A stretch of DNA of 64,000 bases from Magnetococcales bacterium (GTDB lineage: Bacteria; Pseudomonadota; Magnetococcia; Magnetococcales; Magnetaquicoccaceae): positions 22,784-86,783 of the forward strand of contig JADFYM010000002.1 of the NCBI GenBank assembly GCA_015233035.1, written 5' to 3'. The notes beneath the pieces are model-generated. The model worked only from the letters and a program-made list of their open reading frames with translations. It had not been told where the DNA came from and searched no databases. This document shows, in pieces, positions 60,873-64,000 of this stretch. The first letter of the stretch is position 1; each line of letters begins with the position of its first letter. The position numbers and the translations under genes were made by a program.

Positions 60873-61571
60873 CTATTTACCCGGATGTTTTTCCGTCCAC
60901 TCGCGGGCCAGTTGTTGCGCACGCGCCACCTGGGAGGTGGTCATCTGTTTTTCCAGGGAATCCAGGTTGTACTGGGCAATCTCGTTGCCATGGACGGCCG
61001 CCAGATTGAGCCACAGGTAGGCTTGCACATATTCTTGCGGGACACCCTCCCCGTTGGCATACAGCGCACCCAGGTTGTGCTGGGCCGTGCTGTCTCCCTG
61101 CTCGGCGGCCCGACGAAACCATTCCACCGCCGCCTTGTCGTCCCGGACCACCCCCCGACCACTGCGATACAAAAATCCCAAATGGCTTTGCGCACTGGCA
61201 ACCCCCTGCTCCGCCGCCTTGCGCAACCACATGGCCGCCTCGCGGTCATTCCGGGGCACGCCCTTGCCCCCACGATACATCATGCCCAACTGAACCTGCG
61301 CCTCGGCCAAACCCTGTTCCGCTGCCCGGCGAAACCAAATGGCCGCCATTCCATCATCCTGGGCAACGCCATCCCCTTTTTCGTATGAGCGCGCCAAGGC
61401 ATTCTGTGCCTGGGCATCCCCCTTTTCCGCCGACGACAGCAGGGCATTCTCTGGCGCAACTTTTTCAGGCTGCACCACCGTTGCGGCTTCTCCCTCCGCA
61501 TGGACCACACGCCAACCGAACGGACCAGAAACGCAACCGATAAAGAGAAACAACAACCAGAATGTGCGCAT
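60873..61571 (-). CDS. Sel1-like repeat (SLR) protein, exported
   Basis: 232 residues. Signal peptide (FWLLFLFIGCVSGPFGWRVV, ending VHA-EG) then at least four Sel1/TPR-like units of 36 residues, e.g. AQVQLGMMYRGGKGVPRNDR and AQHNLGALYANGEGVPQEYV. SLR proteins are protein-protein interaction scaffolds, often periplasmic. AAAGGATCTTCTT before the ATG fixes the start. It is divergent from a membrane kinase gene and may belong with it. Confidence 0.88.
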   Translation of the reverse strand: MRTFWLLFLFIGCVSGPFGWRVVHAEGEAATVVQPEKVAPENALLSSAEKGDAQAQNALARSYEKGDGVAQDDGMAAIWFRRAAEQGLAEAQVQLGMMYRGGKGVPRNDREAAMWLRKAAEQGVASAQSHLGFLYRSGRGVVRDDKAAVEWFRRAAEQGDSTAQHNLGALYANGEGVPQEYVQAYLWLNLAAVHGNEIAQYNLDSLEKQMTTSQVARAQQLAREWTEKHPGK

Positions 61572-61752
61572 AAGAAGATCCTTTGCTGTATGGATACGTT
61601 CTTGTAATATGTGGCTTAATTTTTGCTCGCCCCACCTAACGACATGCCCCCCCATTGGAGATCTGCCTTGCCATGAACAACACACCTCAGAAGCTCCCCA
61701 GGCCACTATCGCGGTGTTTCCATGGACCACATCTGCTGATGGTCGCTTTCTG

Positions 61753-63084
61753 ATGGTCGGTCGACTCCTGCCAATGGTACGCCGTCACGAGTTTGGCAGC
61801 ACGGTGCTCTGGATACTGTTTTTGCTGGTCGACCAAACGACCGTCATGCAGCACCTGGAACAGGGGGCCTATGAAATGGCGATTCCCTTGTATAATTATC
61901 TGCATGGTGCAGGCCATGCACATACCCGCTATCTGCTGTCCCTGCCTCTGAAATGGGGTTTGTATGGGGGGCTGTTGTTGATCCTGCTCCGCCTCCTGCC
62001 GAGCCTGTCGCACCGCACGGCGATGACCACCTCCTCTCTGTTGGGCGGCGTGATTCTGTTGATCGACGCCCTCTTCATGGCCATCTATGCCTTCTGGTTG
62101 CCCGTGGTGGGACCCCTCTGTTTTTTGATGATCGGTCATGGACTGTTGTTCGTCAACAAAAAAAGCAGGCCACCCAGTCCGGCACCCGCGCCCGGTGCAA
62201 CCGAGCGACCCCGCCCCACCCTCGGGCACTACCAACTGGAACGACGCCTGGGCAAGGGGGCCATGAGCACCGTCTATCTGGCACGGGATCAGCGCACGGA
62301 CCAGGAAGTCGCCCTGAAAATTTTTTCCCAGCCCCGACCGGGTGTGGCAGACCAGTCCGCTGCGGCCAGACAACGTTTCCTGCACGGGGCCACCTTGGCG
62401 GCCCGATTGAACCATCCCCAGATTGTCCGCATTCTGGACCAGGGCGAAGCGTCCGAACGGGCCTATATCGTCATGGAACGACTGACCGGCTACCCACTGG
62501 AACGCCACACGGTCGCCACCCAGGACAACCCCCTGCTGCCGGTGCCGTGCGTCATCCTGCTGGTGGCCCAGGTGGCCATGGCATTGGATTATGCCCATAA
62601 AAATCAGGTGGTACACCGCGACATCAAGCCCGCCAATATTTTCTTTGACCCCGCCACCAACCAGGTCAAAGTGGTGGATTTTGGCATTGCCCAGGCCATG
62701 ACCCCCGACGATACCGATCCGGCGGCCAAAACCCGCCGGGTGGCCGGAACCCCCTACTATATGTCCCCCGAACAATTATTGGGCAAACCGGTCGATGGTC
62801 GCTCTGATCTGTTTTCCCTGGGGGTGGTGTTTTATCAATTGCTGACCGGTTGTTTGCCTTTTCCAGCCCGCGAGATGGAAACCTTGTTGATCCAGATCAG
62901 CCGCGAGCCACCGGAAGATTTATTGATCGCCCGCCCGGCGTTACCCGCCTGCCTGCGGACCATTGTGAGCAAGGCGTTACAAAAAGAGGCCTCCCAACGC
63001 TATCAGACAGGCCGGCAATTGACCAATGACCTGGTCTTGTGCGTCAAAAATCTCATCATCTCGACCCGCAAACACAGACGATGA
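61753..63084 (+). CDS. Membrane Ser/Thr protein kinase
   Basis: 443 residues. Several hydrophobic segments at about 16-30, 68-84, 95-118 and 118-135 precede a cytoplasmic kinase domain (about 158-430): LGKGAMSTVYLA loop, Lys189, HRD at 288-290, DFG at 309-311, and TPYYMSPEQ. All catalytic residues are present. The membrane part, with LEQGAYEMAIPLYNY after the first helix, resembles a shortened CHASE2-type sensor, which I only suggest. The start is uncertain: the open frame extends far upstream across the Sel1 gene, and no clear ribosome site marks this ATG (an in-frame ATG at 61609 is an alternative). It overlaps the chelatase gene by four bases. Confidence 0.82.
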   Translation: MVGRLLPMVRRHEFGSTVLWILFLLVDQTTVMQHLEQGAYEMAIPLYNYLHGAGHAHTRYLLSLPLKWGLYGGLLLILLRLLPSLSHRTAMTTSSLLGGVILLIDALFMAIYAFWLPVVGPLCFLMIGHGLLFVNKKSRPPSPAPAPGATERPRPTLGHYQLERRLGKGAMSTVYLARDQRTDQEVALKIFSQPRPGVADQSAAARQRFLHGATLAARLNHPQIVRILDQGEASERAYIVMERLTGYPLERHTVATQDNPLLPVPCVILLVAQVAMALDYAHKNQVVHRDIKPANIFFDPATNQVKVVDFGIAQAMTPDDTDPAAKTRRVAGTPYYMSPEQLLGKPVDGRSDLFSLGVVFYQLLTGCLPFPAREMETLLIQISREPPEDLLIARPALPACLRTIVSKALQKEASQRYQTGRQLTNDLVLCVKNLIISTRKHRR

Positions 63085-63935
63085 AACAGCCCCGACGGGA
63101 AACCATCCTGTTGATTGGTCACGGCTCACGCGATGACGACGGCAATCAGGAGGTCAAGGCGTTGGCCGCCTATTGGCAGAGTCGGCATCCCCAGGAGCGC
63201 GTCGAGGTTTGTTTTATCGAGTTGGTCGAACCGCTGCTGGCCGAGGGGCTGCGCCAGGCGGCGGCGGGATCCGACCGGGTCATCGCCCTGCCACTGATCC
63301 TCAATGCCGCCGGTCATGTCAAGACAGACATCCCGGAGGCCATTCGCCAAGCCCAGGCGGCCATGCCCAACGTGGAATTTTGCCATGGCCGCCACCTGGG
63401 GGGTCAGGAACCCATCCTGGAGCTGTTGCGCAAGCGGTTGCACGGTGCCCTGGTCACTTTGGACCTACCCGATCCCCACAATACGGGCGTTCTTTTGTTG
63501 AGTCGAGGTTCGTCAGACAGGGCGGCCAACGCCGACGTGGCCCGCATGGCCCGCTGGATTTTCGAGACGACCGGGCACACCCTGGTCGATTATGCCTTTA
63601 CCAGCATCACCGAACCCAGGCTGGAAGGGATGGTGCAGCGTATGGTCCGCCTGGGCATGATGCAGATTATTGTATTGCCTTATTTTTTGTTTACGGGCTG
63701 CCTGATCAAACGCATCACCCGGCAGGTGGCCCGTTTGCGCACCCAATATCCCCACATCGCCTTCGCCCAGGCGGGTTATCTGGGGATTGATGATCATCTT
63801 GTCGCCGTGTTGGATCAACGTCTGGCGCAGATCCGGCAAGGGGAAACCGTGCTGGAGTGCGACGGCTGCAAGGGTAGTGGTGCACAGCGGAAATTCGGAA
63901 CCCTCCTTCAGACCGCAAGGGGTTTGCCCTGGTAG
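63081..63935 (+). CDS. CbiX-type sirohydrochlorin cobaltochelatase/ferrochelatase
   Basis: 284 residues. Two CbiX-like halves: the first has LLIGHGSRDDDGNQEV and LPLILNAAGHVKTDIP, whose His residues bind the inserted metal; the second has LLLSRGSSDRAANADVARMA and VLPYFLFTGCLIKRI. The double-domain form inserts Co2+ (or Fe2+) into sirohydrochlorin for B12 or sirohaem. A C-terminal ECDGCKGSG with two cysteines may bind metal. The ATGA overlap with the kinase stop fixes the start and couples the two, an odd pairing. Sixty-five bases follow to the window end without a visible gene. Confidence 0.87.
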   Translation: MKQPRRETILLIGHGSRDDDGNQEVKALAAYWQSRHPQERVEVCFIELVEPLLAEGLRQAAAGSDRVIALPLILNAAGHVKTDIPEAIRQAQAAMPNVEFCHGRHLGGQEPILELLRKRLHGALVTLDLPDPHNTGVLLLSRGSSDRAANADVARMARWIFETTGHTLVDYAFTSITEPRLEGMVQRMVRLGMMQIIVLPYFLFTGCLIKRITRQVARLRTQYPHIAFAQAGYLGIDDHLVAVLDQRLAQIRQGETVLECDGCKGSGAQRKFGTLLQTARGLPW

Positions 63936-64000
63936 GTCCAACGGAACGGTTTCGACATCGCCTTGTTAAAATACGCGATGAACGACGTGATTTTTTCCCT

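Overview
The window is a GC-rich, densely coded bacterial chromosome segment. It has no rRNA, tRNA or CRISPR genes that I can see. Gene content (Gram-negative secretin, LolA-like protein, RsmA, PepN, aminopeptidase-RluB overlap, phasin, DciA, three Ser/Thr kinases, B12 genes) points to a free-living proteobacterium. The many GC-rich palindromic repeats of the type GGGGTCCAGGGGCAAAGCCCC and the mix of alpha- and deltaproteobacterial-looking genes would fit the Magnetococcales (magnetotactic cocci) or relatives. That placement is inference: there are no magnetosome genes or rRNA here to prove it.

Region by region. (1) 1-5.9 kb is housekeeping: a partial outer-membrane lipoprotein-sorting-like gene, pepN, rluB and rsmA on the minus strand, then a DciA/DUF721 gene. 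(2) 6-10.8 kb is an accessory patch: a 1255-residue SIR2-domain protein with defence-type architecture, facing an Rpn/DUF4351 nuclease-like gene. (3) 11.1-13.9 kb is a compact operon of a DUF1990 protein, a geranylgeranyl-reductase-like flavoprotein and two stand-alone cyclic-nucleotide-binding proteins. (4) 14.4-23.6 kb is central carbon and energy metabolism: a non-classical (type-E-like) succinate dehydrogenase/fumarate reductase, a phasin, a CoA-transferase fused to a GNAT domain, divergent acs, and a corrinoid adenosyltransferase. (5) 23.6-26.4 kb is repeat-rich and holds a D,D-carboxypeptidase. (6) 26.4-31.6 kb carries a GGDEF regulator with a degenerate receiver, a TPR/SUMF1 protein, an orphan TAXI binding protein and a small acidic protein. 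(7) 31.7-55.7 kb is the centrepiece, described below. (8) 56-60.5 kb is a run of overlapping small enzymes (HAD, DGxHR-motif protein, dCTP deaminase, membrane protein, Maf, VTT membrane protein) and tpx. (9) 60.9-64 kb has a Sel1-repeat protein, a third membrane Ser/Thr kinase and a CbiX-type chelatase.

The 24-kb block from 31.7 to 55.7 kb encodes almost a full MSHA-like/type II secretion-like fibre machine: MshL-type secretin, FHA-GspE motor, GspF platform, ExeA/MshM-like ATPase, GspB-like protein, PilM-PilN fusion, PilO-PilP fusion and five pilin-like proteins. Woven into it are two Ser/Thr kinases (one with a cyclic-nucleotide-type sensor domain, one fused to a SUMF1 domain), an FHA membrane protein, and small proteins. 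Several of these proteins carry an acidic D-x-T-hydrophobic motif, and the GspE motor carries it as an array of eight 10-residue repeats. My reading is that the kinases phosphorylate these threonines and that FHA domains read them, so that phosphorylation controls assembly or motor use of the fibre. This is a hypothesis from sequence patterns. The operon is interrupted by an Rpn/DUF4351 gene and a frameshifted second copy of its 3' half. No prepilin peptidase or PilT-type retraction ATPase is in the window.
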